17,417 bases of DNA from JBAYHA01 sp041666425 (GCA_041666425.1 JBAYHA010000017.1:1-17417); one strand, 5' to 3'. Positions 7,128-12,521 are shown, counted from the first letter of the stretch. Program-made: numbers and translations. Notes: generated from the letters alone by a model not told the origin.

Positions 7128-7132
7128 ATATT

Positions 7133-7963
7133 ATGCTTTTTGGTTCCCATGTCTCCGCCGCTGGCGGAATATTCAATGCTCCCGAAAATGCGTCAAAAAT
7201 TGGCGCAGATATTTTTCAATTCTTTGATCGTTCTCCTCGCGGAGGAAAGCCAACCTATAACGAAAAAGAGAGCCTTCTTTTCAAGAAAAATTTAAAAAAA
7301 TTTAAAATTCAGGAATGCTACCTTCACACTCCATATTATATAAATTTGGCGTCGAGTGAAAATCGCATTCGTTTTGGCTCAATCAAAACAATCCGCGATG
7401 AGCTCGAGGCTGGAGACAAACTCGGTGCCAAATATGTAATGACTCATCTAGGAAGCGCCAAAGATTTCACGGACAACAAAGCGTTAGAATTGGTGATTGA
7501 CGGATTAAAACAAGTTATGAACGGATACAATGGAAAAACACAACTTCTAATAGAAAATTCCGCCGGCACCGGACAAATAATTGGCGACAGTTTTGAAGAA
7601 ATAGGTTATCTTTTAGACAATTTAAAAGGTTTTTCCATTGGCGTTTGTCTGGACACTTGTCATGCATTTGCGTCCGGTTATGATTTTCGCACAAAAAAAG
7701 AACTACAAAATGTAACAAAATCTTTCGAGAAAAATATTGGCCTGGAAAAATTAAAACTTTTTCATTTAAATGACTCCAAAACTGAATTTAATTCCCACAA
7801 AGATCGACATGCAGATTTAGGAAACGGCTCGCTCGGTTTTGAATCTTTCAAAAATATTTTAGCAGAAAAAAAATTCGCAAAAGTAAATTGCATTTTGGAA
7901 ACTCCGGAAGAAAATTCCAATTACAAAAAAGAAATCGTTTGGTTAAAAAATAATTTTAAATAA
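7133..7963 (+). CDS. nfo: Endonuclease IV (AP endonuclease)
   Basis: 276 residues from MLFGSHVSAAGG, the canonical family start. It cleaves DNA 5' of abasic sites in base-excision repair, using three zinc ions in a TIM barrel. All nine expected ligands are visible: His65 (LHTPYY), His105 (THLGS), Glu141 (IENSAGTG), Asp174 and His177 (CLDTCHAFASGYD), His211 (HLNDSK), Asp224 and His226 (HKDRHADLGNGSLGF), and Glu256 (LETPEE). An upstream in-frame ATG at 7115 would add six unrelated residues and falls in the tandem repeat, so 7133 is preferred. No SD is seen. Confidence 0.95.
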   Translation: MLFGSHVSAAGGIFNAPENASKIGADIFQFFDRSPRGGKPTYNEKESLLFKKNLKKFKIQECYLHTPYYINLASSENRIRFGSIKTIRDELEAGDKLGAKYVMTHLGSAKDFTDNKALELVIDGLKQVMNGYNGKTQLLIENSAGTGQIIGDSFEEIGYLLDNLKGFSIGVCLDTCHAFASGYDFRTKKELQNVTKSFEKNIGLEKLKLFHLNDSKTEFNSHKDRHADLGNGSLGFESFKNILAEKKFAKVNCILETPEENSNYKKEIVWLKNNFK

Positions 7964-7965
7964 TT

Positions 7966-7996
7966 TTGACAAACGCAAAGCAAAAAAACTTATAAT
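7966..7996 (+). promoter_or_regulatory. Possible promoter for the YfcE-type gene
   Basis: TTGACA (7966-7971) and a perfect TATAAT (7991-7996), but with a 19-nt spacer. Initiation near 8003 would fall inside the hairpin arm at 7996-8006. Confidence 0.5.
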
Positions 7997-8042
7997 AACC
8001 AATTTGAGATCTCTCGACAGGCTCGAGATGACAAATTGGTTA
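7996..8042 (+). repeat. 47-nt palindromic hairpin in the leader of the YfcE-type gene
   Basis: Outer arms TAACCAATTTG (7996-8006) and CAAATTGGTTA (8032-8042) pair over 11 bp. The inner stem is TCTCGA / TCGAGA with loop CAGGC. The right half, TCGAGATGACAA (8023-8034), recurs inside the pnp terminator (17365-17376). Confidence 0.8.
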
Positions 8043-8057
8043 AAAATAAAAATCAAA

Positions 8058-8561
8058 ATGAAACTCGCCATCGTTTCTGATTCACACGATAATTTAACAA
8101 ACATAAAAAAGTTTTTGAATTATTGTGAAAAAAATAATGTTGAAAAAATTATTCATTGCGGGGACGTCACCGAAGATGAAACTCGTGATTTTTTTATTGC
8201 CAATTTTTATGGTGAAATTTTTTTTGTGGAGGGAAATGCTGACATCAATGCACAACAACAAGTTAAAAGGACTAATCGTTTTCAAAATTTACCAAGAAAA
8301 AAAATCCCCTTTCTCGAATTAGACTTTGATAAAATAAAAATATCCGCCTGCCACACGAGAGAAAAAGCCAAAGGATTGGCTCTGAAAAATTTATATAACA
8401 TTGTCTTTTACGGACACAATCACAAACCTTGGCAAGAAAAAATCAACAAAACTTTCATTATCAATCCGGGAAATTTAGCGGGGATGTTTTTTCGCGCCAG
8501 TTTTGCTACTTATGACACTGAAACAAAAAAATTGGAACTTATACTTTTAGAAAAAATTTAA
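8058..8561 (+). CDS. YfcE/MJ0936-type metallophosphoesterase
   Basis: 167 residues from MKLAIVSDSHDN. All metal-binding motifs of the calcineurin-like family are present: DSH (Asp8, His10), GDV (Asp36), GNAD (Asn60), CHT (His99) and GHNH (His120, His122), followed by INPGN. Family members hydrolyse phosphodiesters with Mn2+ or a similar metal; the natural substrate is usually unknown. In-frame ATGs at 8004 and 8028 lie inside the palindrome and would add non-homologous residues, so 8058 is preferred. No SD is visible. The end is convergent with a minus-strand gene. Confidence 0.9.
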   Translation: MKLAIVSDSHDNLTNIKKFLNYCEKNNVEKIIHCGDVTEDETRDFFIANFYGEIFFVEGNADINAQQQVKRTNRFQNLPRKKIPFLELDFDKIKISACHTREKAKGLALKNLYNIVFYGHNHKPWQEKINKTFIINPGNLAGMFFRASFATYDTETKKLELILLEKI

Positions 8562-8565
8562 ACAA

Positions 8566-8596
8566 AATTAAAACTCGTCCAAAGAGTTGGACGAGT
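8566..8596 (-). terminator. Terminator of the gene at 8622-9032
   Basis: ACTCGTCCAA / TTGGACGAGT stem (8573-8596) with a 4-nt loop. The T-rich side (TTTTAATTTTG) follows on the minus strand, so it mainly serves the minus-strand gene; it could also stop plus-strand read-through. Confidence 0.7.
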
Positions 8597-8621
8597 GTGG
8601 CGAACGTTAATTTCAAAAATG

Positions 8622-9032
8622 TTAATTCATAAATGGAAGAATAGGCGCACAGATTGGATGTGATGCCGTATCTGTATAAACCTTTCCACCACCGTTGTTG
8701 GCAGAAACTTCCCAACCTGACCCAAATTGCAAACAACCATTTTCCTTCAAAACCTGATTCTTTTTCGCCGTGATTGCGTCGAGTTTTCCCCCGCAATCAA
8801 GCTCGTGTGTTCTCTCAATCGCGGTGCAACTGGCAGGAGCGACTTCTTCAAACTGCGACGCCAGCGGCTTTAGCAGTTTTTCAACATGATATGCGTTCAT
8901 AAGCATACCGTTAAAAGAAACAAAGCACAGAAGCAAACCAACTATTCTGACTACTCTCATGGACGCCTTTTTTTCAACAGATAGTCCAAGAATCAGAATC
9001 GAGATAAAAGACAGAAAGCAGATATAACCCAT
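8622..9032 (-). CDS. Membrane-anchored four-cysteine protein (copy 1)
   Basis: 136 residues: two N-terminal hydrophobic helices (about 2-18 and 27-45), then a domain of about 85 residues with cysteines at 69, 80, 100 and 128. The C-terminal domain has KN..L..NGC, GSGW and DT...PIC.P. The spacing of the last three cysteines (20 and 28 residues) equals that of the neighbouring minus-strand gene, so the two are paralogues. Disulfides in an extracytoplasmic domain are plausible. GGAGGA precedes the ATG and a good promoter lies at 9067-9095. The family is not recognised. Confidence 0.75.
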   Translation of the reverse strand: MGYICFLSFISILILGLSVEKKASMRVVRIVGLLLCFVSFNGMLMNAYHVEKLLKPLASQFEEVAPASCTAIERTHELDCGGKLDAITAKKNQVLKENGCLQFGSGWEVSANNGGGKVYTDTASHPICAPILPFMN

Positions 9033-9066
9033 TTCGTCCTCCGCAATGTTAAATTAGGTAAATTTA

Positions 9067-9095
9067 ATTATATCACCATTTAAACAAAAAGTCAA
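9067..9095 (-). promoter_or_regulatory. Promoter for the gene at 8622-9032
   Basis: Minus strand: TTGACT (9095-9090), 17-nt spacer, TGA-TATAAT (-10 at 9072-9067), a perfect -10 with TG extension. Confidence 0.8.
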
Positions 9096-9121
9096 TCCCC
9101 ATAAATACTACTAAATTTAAA

Positions 9122-9151
9122 TAAAAAAAGCTCCATAAAAAGTTATGGAGC
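9122..9151 (-). terminator. Terminator of the gene at 9160-9561
   Basis: Minus strand: GCTCCATAA / TTATGGAGC stem (9151-9130), followed by seven T. Confidence 0.9.
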
Positions 9152-9159
9152 CAAATGTT

Positions 9160-9561
9160 TCACGGCCAAGGTAGGCAAAGTGGGAAAGTCTTGGTATCAA
9201 GGATAATTTCATCACTACCTGGAAATTGCCGTAAGCGCCAACGCGCCCCTGACAACAAACAATAATTATTGCTAAGAATTTCATTCTTGACTTCGATAAA
9301 ATACTGCAAATCTTCACTACACGATTTTTCTTGCGCAACCTTGCCGTTTAATTGATTAAAACAACTTCTCAACTGTTTTTTTGCTTGGGAGGAAACCGGG
9401 TCCAGCAATGCATTTACCTGTATTCCTTTGTAAATCACCGCTAAAAATAAAACCAAAAATATTGACACCAAGAGAATAATCATGCTATTGTTTTTTTTTG
9501 GAAGATTTTTTCGATACAAATCCCTTTCGCATTCGCTTCGATAAAATCTTGGTTGATCCAT
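9160..9561 (-). CDS. Membrane-anchored four-cysteine protein (copy 2)
   Basis: 133 residues from MDQPRFYRSE. One hydrophobic helix (about 27-45) follows a basic N-terminus, so the C-terminal domain is probably outside. Cysteines are at 67, 81, 101 and 129, and shared features with the adjacent copy include SC, KNEIL..N.CL, G.RW and LDT.TFPLC.P. AAAGGAGG lies just before the ATG at 9561; a longer in-frame start at 9588 would overlap the promoter and is rejected. It has its own promoter and terminator. An extra cysteine (Cys11) is cytoplasmic by this topology. The family is unknown. Confidence 0.75.
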   Translation of the reverse strand: MDQPRFYRSECERDLYRKNLPKKNNSMIILLVSIFLVLFLAVIYKGIQVNALLDPVSSQAKKQLRSCFNQLNGKVAQEKSCSEDLQYFIEVKNEILSNNYCLLSGARWRLRQFPGSDEIILDTKTFPLCLPWP

Positions 9562-9571
9562 CTTTCCTCCT

Positions 9572-9600
9572 TTGAATGAACTGCCCATTTATATCATAAT
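9572..9600 (+). promoter_or_regulatory. Possible promoter for the YciO-like gene, overlapping a divergent promoter
   Basis: TTGAAT (9572-9577), 17-nt spacer, CATAAT (9595-9600). It overlaps the minus-strand promoter at 9588-9616, so the two may compete. Confidence 0.4.
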
Positions 9601-9616
9601 TACAAATCGCAGTCAA
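9588..9616 (-). promoter_or_regulatory. Promoter for the gene at 9160-9561
   Basis: Minus strand: TTGACT (9616-9611), 17-nt spacer, TGA-TATAAA (-10 at 9593-9588). Confidence 0.75.
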
Positions 9617-9646
9617 GACGACAAAAATTATTTAAATTTAAACAAA

Positions 9647-10249
9647 ATGATTGAAATAAATCCACAAAACCCGGAATATCCAAAAATAAAAAAAGCCGTT
9701 GATGTTTTAAAATCAGGAGGAGTTATCGTTTACCCAACTGACACAATTTACGGGTTTGGTTGTGATATTTTTAACAAAAAAGCGGTACAAAAAATTTACG
9801 AAATAAAAAAGAAAAAAATATCCGGTTTTAGTTTTATTTGTCCCGACTTAAAAGAAATTTCCAAATACGCTCATGTTAGCGATTACGCTTACAAAATAAT
9901 TAAACGTCTTTTGCCGGGAGCATACACGTTTGTTTTCAAAGCGACAAAATTTGTGCCAAAAGAATTAATTCCTGAAAAAAAAACCGTGGCCATTAGAATT
10001 CCAAACAATCAAATATGTTTAAATTTGATAAAACAACTTGGGCAGCCAATTATTACCACCAGTGTTAACATTACAAAAGAACCATATTTTTCCGATCCGT
10101 TAGAAATTGAAAAAGAGTTTGGCGAACAAGTTGATTTAATTATTGACGGAGGAATTTTACAAAATGAGCCTTCTTCAGTTATTGATCTTTCCGGCGAAAC
10201 AGCGCTCATAATTAGAAAAGGTAAAGGTGATGTAAGCATGTTTGAATAA
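9647..10249 (+). CDS. Sua5/YciO/YrdC family protein (L-threonylcarbamoyladenylate synthase family, YciO-like)
   Basis: 200 residues from MIEINPQNPEYPK. The family forms threonylcarbamoyl-AMP for tRNA t6A modification. The core motifs are GGVIVYPTDTIYGFGC (24-39), FSFICPDL (61-68), PGAYTFVFKATK (90-101), the SxN-type segment TTSVN (137-141) and QVDLIIDGG (161-169). From memory, the overall pattern (start, SDPLEIEKE, VIDL, KGKGDVSMF end) is closer to E. coli YciO than to TsaC. Whether it is the cell's t6A enzyme cannot be told here. An earlier ATG at 9572 is rejected because the family starts at MIEI. No SD is present. Confidence 0.88.
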   Translation: MIEINPQNPEYPKIKKAVDVLKSGGVIVYPTDTIYGFGCDIFNKKAVQKIYEIKKKKISGFSFICPDLKEISKYAHVSDYAYKIIKRLLPGAYTFVFKATKFVPKELIPEKKTVAIRIPNNQICLNLIKQLGQPIITTSVNITKEPYFSDPLEIEKEFGEQVDLIIDGGILQNEPSSVIDLSGETALIIRKGKGDVSMFE

Positions 10250-10283
10250 TTTAAATTTAAATAAAAAATTACCTTTTCCACAT

Positions 10284-10303
10284 GGAGCTATTGCTCCCTT
10301 TTT
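10284..10303 (+). terminator. Terminator after the YciO-like gene
   Basis: GGAGC, loop TATT, GCTCC (10284-10297), then C and TTTTT. The stem is short (5 bp). Confidence 0.6.
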
Positions 10304-10328
10304 CATTTTGACATATGATATTGAAGAT

Positions 10329-10547
10329 ATGAATTTGACGATCAAAGTACAAACCAAAGCAAAAAAAAATCTCGTTTCAAAAATTTCCGAGAACCAATTT
10401 AAAATTCAAACCACAGCCGTTCCAGAAAAAGGTTTGGCCAACAAAAAAATTATTGATTTACTTTCTGAATATCTAAAAATTCCAAAGACAAAATTAAAAA
10501 TTATTTCAGGATTAACCTCAAAAAACAAAAAAATCGAAGTCAATTAA
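10329..10547 (+). CDS. DUF167 / YggU family protein
   Basis: 72 residues from MNLTIKVQTKAKKN. The pattern matches the DUF167 (YggU, UPF0235) family: a basic N-terminal strand, the conserved VPEKGLANKKII segment (37-48; family VDGKAN-like), then LKIPKTKLKIISGLTSKNKKIEV, the usual C-terminal strand. It is a small alpha/beta protein of unknown biochemical role. The longer frame from 10242 is rejected because it runs through the preceding terminator. No SD is seen; no clear promoter was found. Confidence 0.82.
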   Translation: MNLTIKVQTKAKKNLVSKISENQFKIQTTAVPEKGLANKKIIDLLSEYLKIPKTKLKIISGLTSKNKKIEVN

Positions 10548-10561
10548 CGGCTTCTTTTTTT
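10536..10561 (+). terminator. Terminator overlapping the end of the DUF167 gene
   Basis: GAAGTC (10536-10541), loop AATTAAC, GGCTTC (10549-10554), then seven T. The stop codon TAA lies in the loop. Confidence 0.65.
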
Positions 10562-10589
10562 AATGTTCTTTTACAAAAGGAGAATGATC

Positions 10590-10955
10590 ATGGTAACAAA
10601 TGACTGGTTTGACGATTTTCTACAAATAGTGCTTACTGAAAGTAATTTTTGCAAACATTTTTGTCAAAAAAATTTTTTGGTAACAATCGAATACTGCGAT
10701 GGGCTGGAAACTTGTGAGACTCTTTACACAGAACTTAATAATTTGCCCTACTTTCCGGATGATAAAGAAAATATTGACGTGGCCATATTACGAAAACTGT
10801 TAAAATTACAGAAAATCATTCTAACCCGCAAACCAACGGTCGAAAGTTTGCAAGTTGTCTCGGTTTTTGACCAAGTAGCAAGAACCAAAACATTTACTGT
10901 AAAAATCCATACTGCGATAAGCATAAGCTTTGTTCTTATAGACGCAATCGCATAA
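10590..10955 (+). CDS. Orphan protein, unknown function
   Basis: 121 residues from MVTNDWFDDF. The N-terminal half has several cysteines (21, 25, 36 and 41) and acidic patches; the C-terminal quarter (TFTVKIHTAISISFVLIDAIA) is hydrophobic and may be a strand or short helix. AAAGGAG at 10576-10582 is seven bases from the ATG at 10590, which rules out the in-frame ATGs at 10563 and 10584. The leader carries GTTCTTTT (10565-10572). No clear promoter was found, so it may be read from upstream past a leaky terminator. A strong terminator follows. The family is not recognised. Confidence 0.7.
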   Translation: MVTNDWFDDFLQIVLTESNFCKHFCQKNFLVTIEYCDGLETCETLYTELNNLPYFPDDKENIDVAILRKLLKLQKIILTRKPTVESLQVVSVFDQVARTKTFTVKIHTAISISFVLIDAIA

Positions 10956-10977
10956 AACAACGACCAAAAAGAAATTT

Positions 10978-11003
10978 GCGCTTCACACTCGAAGCGCTTT
11001 TTT
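10978..11003 (+). terminator. Terminator after the 10590 orphan gene
   Basis: GCGCTTC (10978-10984), loop ACACTC, GAAGCGC (10991-10997), then six T. Confidence 0.9.
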
Positions 11004-11085
11004 ATTACTCTGTTATATTTTACGATACAACTTTTATAGTAAATTTAAACAATAGATTGATAAGTAATGTTATAATAATACAAAA

Positions 11086-11101
11086 TGTTCCACGTGGAAC
11101 A
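11086..11101. promoter_or_regulatory. parS-like centromere site 1
   Basis: TGTTCCACGTGGAACA, a perfect 16-bp palindrome matching the bacterial ParB-binding consensus TGTTNCACGTGAAACA with one change. A/T flanks extend the symmetry. Confidence 0.85.
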
Positions 11102-11113
11102 TTTTTAAAAAGA

Positions 11114-11148
11114 CTTATCAACAGGGCTGTTAATTAACTGTGCATAAG
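11114..11148. promoter_or_regulatory. Two inverted DnaA-box-like 9-mers
   Basis: TTATCAACA (11115-11123 region, plus strand) has one mismatch to TTATCCACA. TTATGCACA (11148-11140, minus strand) fits TTATNCACA. They sit in a 12-bp inverted repeat with two mismatches. Their role as DnaA sites is an inference. Confidence 0.35.
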
Positions 11149-11239
11149 TCAAATCAATCCTGCCAAACTCCTCAAACAATCTTAAATTAAAACCAAAAAA
11201 TGCCAATTATTTTATTCCCAAGCCACTTTCAAATGAAAT

Positions 11240-11255
11240 TGTTCCACGTGGAACA
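11240..11255. promoter_or_regulatory. parS-like centromere site 2
   Basis: The same 16-bp palindrome, with flanks AAAT / ATTT extending the symmetry. It lies just beyond the terminator of the CPBP protease gene. Confidence 0.85.
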
Positions 11256-11260
11256 ATTTA

Positions 11261-11287
11261 AAAGGCAGCCATACGATGGCTGCCTTT
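11261..11287 (-). terminator. Terminator of the CPBP protease gene
   Basis: AAAGGCAGCCAT / ATGGCTGCCTTT stem of 12 bp with loop ACG. The stem itself ends in TTT, with a further T on the minus strand; the T tract is short. Confidence 0.75.
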
Positions 11288-11291
11288 AAAC

Positions 11292-11843
11292 CTACTGATT
11301 TATTATTATAACTACTGAAAACCAGACAAAGTTAAACACACAATGAACGCACGAGCTGACAAAAAAACCTTTCCAGGGATTATTCCAAATATCCGCCGAT
11401 TTCAGAAAAATAATACCGAGAATAATGCCTCCAAAAAACTGCGGCAACCCCGCATAACAACTCAAAAAGAAAAAATGCGGAACTGCAAAAATCAAAGAAC
11501 TTATAACCAAGTACCAAATAACCGTTTTTATATCAGAAAAACTAGAAACACTTCGGAAAATCCAATACGGGATTACCCGAAAAACAAACTCCTCAATTGC
11601 GGCAAATACAAACAAAATAACCGCTAAAATAACGAAAATCAGAAACGACGGCCTGACTGAAAAACTGTCTAACCGCACATTTCTCGAATCTGGAAAAAGA
11701 CAAAATACTATTGTTGCATAGACAAAACCGATCAATAAATTAACCCCCAAAAGGAAAACACCCAACTTAAATAAAGAAACGTTGTTTTCCTTTTTGAAAA
11801 TCCACCATGAAAACAAATCTTGATAATAACCCATATCAGCCAT
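11292..11843 (-). CDS. CPBP family intramembrane glutamic protease
   Basis: 183 residues from MADMGYYQDL, with about five hydrophobic segments. All three active-site motifs of the CPBP (Abi/CAAX protease, Rce1-like) family are intact: EEFVFR (Glu84, Glu85, Arg89), FAVPH (Phe119, His123) and HCVFN (His167, Asn171). Members cleave membrane substrates; bacterial ones are linked to bacteriocin immunity or peptide maturation, but the substrate here is unknown. GGAGG five bases before the ATG at 11843 decides the start; the ATG at 11855 overlaps that SD. parS-like sites flank the gene on both sides. Confidence 0.9.
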   Translation of the reverse strand: MADMGYYQDLFSWWIFKKENNVSLFKLGVFLLGVNLLIGFVYATIVFCLFPDSRNVRLDSFSVRPSFLIFVILAVILFVFAAIEEFVFRVIPYWIFRSVSSFSDIKTVIWYLVISSLIFAVPHFFFLSCYAGLPQFFGGIILGIIFLKSADIWNNPWKGFFVSSCVHCVFNFVWFSVVIIINQ

Positions 11844-11879
11844 AAGAACCTCCATTGTTTTAATGTACCATGAAAAATT

Positions 11880-11908
11880 AATATAGCATAATCAAAAAAT
11901 TTTGTCAA
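11880..11908 (-). promoter_or_regulatory. Promoter for the CPBP protease gene
   Basis: Minus strand: TTGACA (11908-11903), 17-nt spacer, TGC-TATATT (-10 at 11885-11880). parS-like site 3 begins eight bases upstream of the -35. Confidence 0.8.
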
Positions 11909-11916
11909 ACACAAAA

Positions 11917-11932
11917 TGTTCCACGTGGAACA
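11917..11932. promoter_or_regulatory. parS-like centromere site 3
   Basis: An identical TGTTCCACGTGGAACA, flanked by A and T runs, between the CPBP promoter and the tRNA-Arg terminator. Confidence 0.85.
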
Positions 11933-11937
11933 TTTAC

Positions 11938-11967
11938 AAAAAAATCGACGGTAATGTCGATTTTTTT
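11938..11967 (-). terminator. Bidirectional terminator after tRNA-Arg(CCU)
   Basis: AAAATCGAC (11941-11949), loop GGTAAT, GTCGATTTT (11956-11964). T runs occur on both strands; the minus-strand reading ends the tRNA transcript. Confidence 0.75.
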
Positions 11968-12046
11968 ATTTTTACTAAGAAACTATTTTACTCAAAATTT
12001 TTCACCGATACTTAAAAAACATTATACTAAAAAATAATTTAACAGT

Positions 12047-12121
12047 TGGTATCCTCGACAGGAATTGAACCTGTATTTAGGCTTTAGGAGGGCCTCGTTC
12101 TATCCGTTGAACTACGAGGAC
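12047..12121 (-). tRNA. tRNA-Arg (CCU)
   Basis: Minus-strand cloverleaf: acceptor GTCCTCG (12121-12115) with CGAGGAT (12057-12051), D arm GTTC-AACGGATA-GAAC, anticodon loop CTCCTAA (anticodon CCT, codon AGG) and T arm ACAGG-TTCAATT-CCTGT. CCA is encoded at 12049-12047. There is a possible C-A mismatch at the last anticodon-stem pair. parS-like site 4 lies five bases from its 5' end. Confidence 0.92.
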
Positions 12122-12126
12122 AAAAA

Positions 12127-12142
12127 TGTTCCACGTGGAACA
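12127..12142. promoter_or_regulatory. parS-like centromere site 4
   Basis: An identical 16-bp palindrome within AAAAA / TTTTT flanks, right upstream of tRNA-Arg(CCU), where a tRNA promoter would usually lie. Confidence 0.85.
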
Positions 12143-12232
12143 TTTTTAATTTATTTTTAAAATAATTATATTTTTTTAATAAAAATAAATCTACTGTTGC
12201 GTCGTAAAACATTTAAAGCTGCTTATGATTTG

Positions 12233-12256
12233 AAAAATAGGTGCTTATAACACCTA
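12233..12256 (-). terminator. Possible terminator after the 25-codon frame
   Basis: Minus strand: TAGGTG / CACCTA stem (12256-12238), then TTTTT. The stem is short. Confidence 0.45.
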
Positions 12257-12263
12257 AAATTCT

Positions 12264-12341
12264 TTATCGATATCGACCGTTAATTGTTTTTCCGGCTTTT
12301 TTGCGATGCTTCTTGTTCGCGACAATTTTTGTCTTGTTCAT
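12264..12341 (-). CDS. 25-residue basic peptide, possible ribosome-associated protein
   Basis: An ATG at 12341 opens a frame reading MNKTKIVANKKHRKKAGKTI then NGRYR, stop at 12264. Ten of 25 residues are Lys or Arg. The frame is richer in G and C than the surrounding spacer and is followed by a possible terminator. It has no SD, like the other housekeeping genes here. The KKHRKK block resembles small ribosomal proteins such as bTHX or the AURKAIP1/COX24 (mS38) domain, but this is only a resemblance. It lies between two tRNA-Arg genes on the same strand, perhaps in one transcript. A chance frame is the alternative. Confidence 0.55.
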   Translation of the reverse strand: MNKTKIVANKKHRKKAGKTINGRYR

Positions 12342-12394
12342 AATATTAAAAATATTTTTAAATACAAATTTTTGTAAAATCAAATGCTTAACAG

Positions 12395-12436
12395 AATCCA
12401 GATTCTAGATTCTAGTTACTAGTTACTAGAACCTAG
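12395..12436. repeat. 7-bp tandem repeat, six units, CTAG-rich
   Basis: The units AATCCAG, ATTCTAG, ATTCTAG, TTACTAG, TTACTAG and AACCTAG run end to end. Five contain CTAG, usually rare in bacteria. It lies just 3' of tRNA-Arg(UCU). Confidence 0.8.
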
Positions 12437-12446
12437 TTTACTGTAA

Positions 12447-12521
12447 TGGTATCCCCGGTAGGAGTCGAACCTACGTATCCAGCTTAGAAGGCTGACGTTC
12501 TATCCGTTGAACTACGGGGAC
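12447..12521 (-). tRNA. tRNA-Arg (UCU)
   Basis: Minus-strand cloverleaf: acceptor GTCCCCG (12521-12515), D arm GTTC-AACGGATA-GAAC identical to the other tRNA-Arg, anticodon loop CTTCTAA (anticodon TCT, codon AGA) and T arm GTAGG-TTCGACT-CCTAC. CCA is encoded at 12449-12447. Confidence 0.94.

Larger units (their letters stand above)
11004..11260. other. Gene-free AT-rich interval with two parS-like sites and DnaA-box-like motifs
   Basis: No credible reading frame is seen. The interval holds parS-like palindromes at 11086 and 11240 and an imperfect inverted repeat at 11112-11150 whose arms contain TTATCAACA (plus strand) and TTATGCACA (minus strand). AT-rich stretches surround them. It could be part of a replication origin, but two box-like 9-mers are thin evidence. 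Confidence 0.45.

Noticed and set aside
7115..7132. Upstream start for nfo
   Set aside because: It overlaps the 8-bp tandem repeat; the family begins at the MLFGSHVSA equivalent.
8004..8057. Upstream starts for the YfcE-type gene (8004, 8028)
   Set aside because: They fall in the palindrome and add residues unrelated to the family, which begins MKLAIVSDSH.
10242..10328. Longer DUF167 protein from 10242
   Set aside because: The extra part translates the terminator of the preceding gene.
11343..11627. 94-codon plus-strand frame
   Set aside because: It is antisense to the CPBP protease gene, whose three active-site motifs are intact; its residues are low-complexity Asn/Lys/Arg.
11086..12142. 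The four 16-bp palindromes as intrinsic terminators
   Set aside because: They have A/T flanks that could act this way, but the core is identical in four contexts, has no loop, and matches the parS consensus; separate good terminators lie close by.
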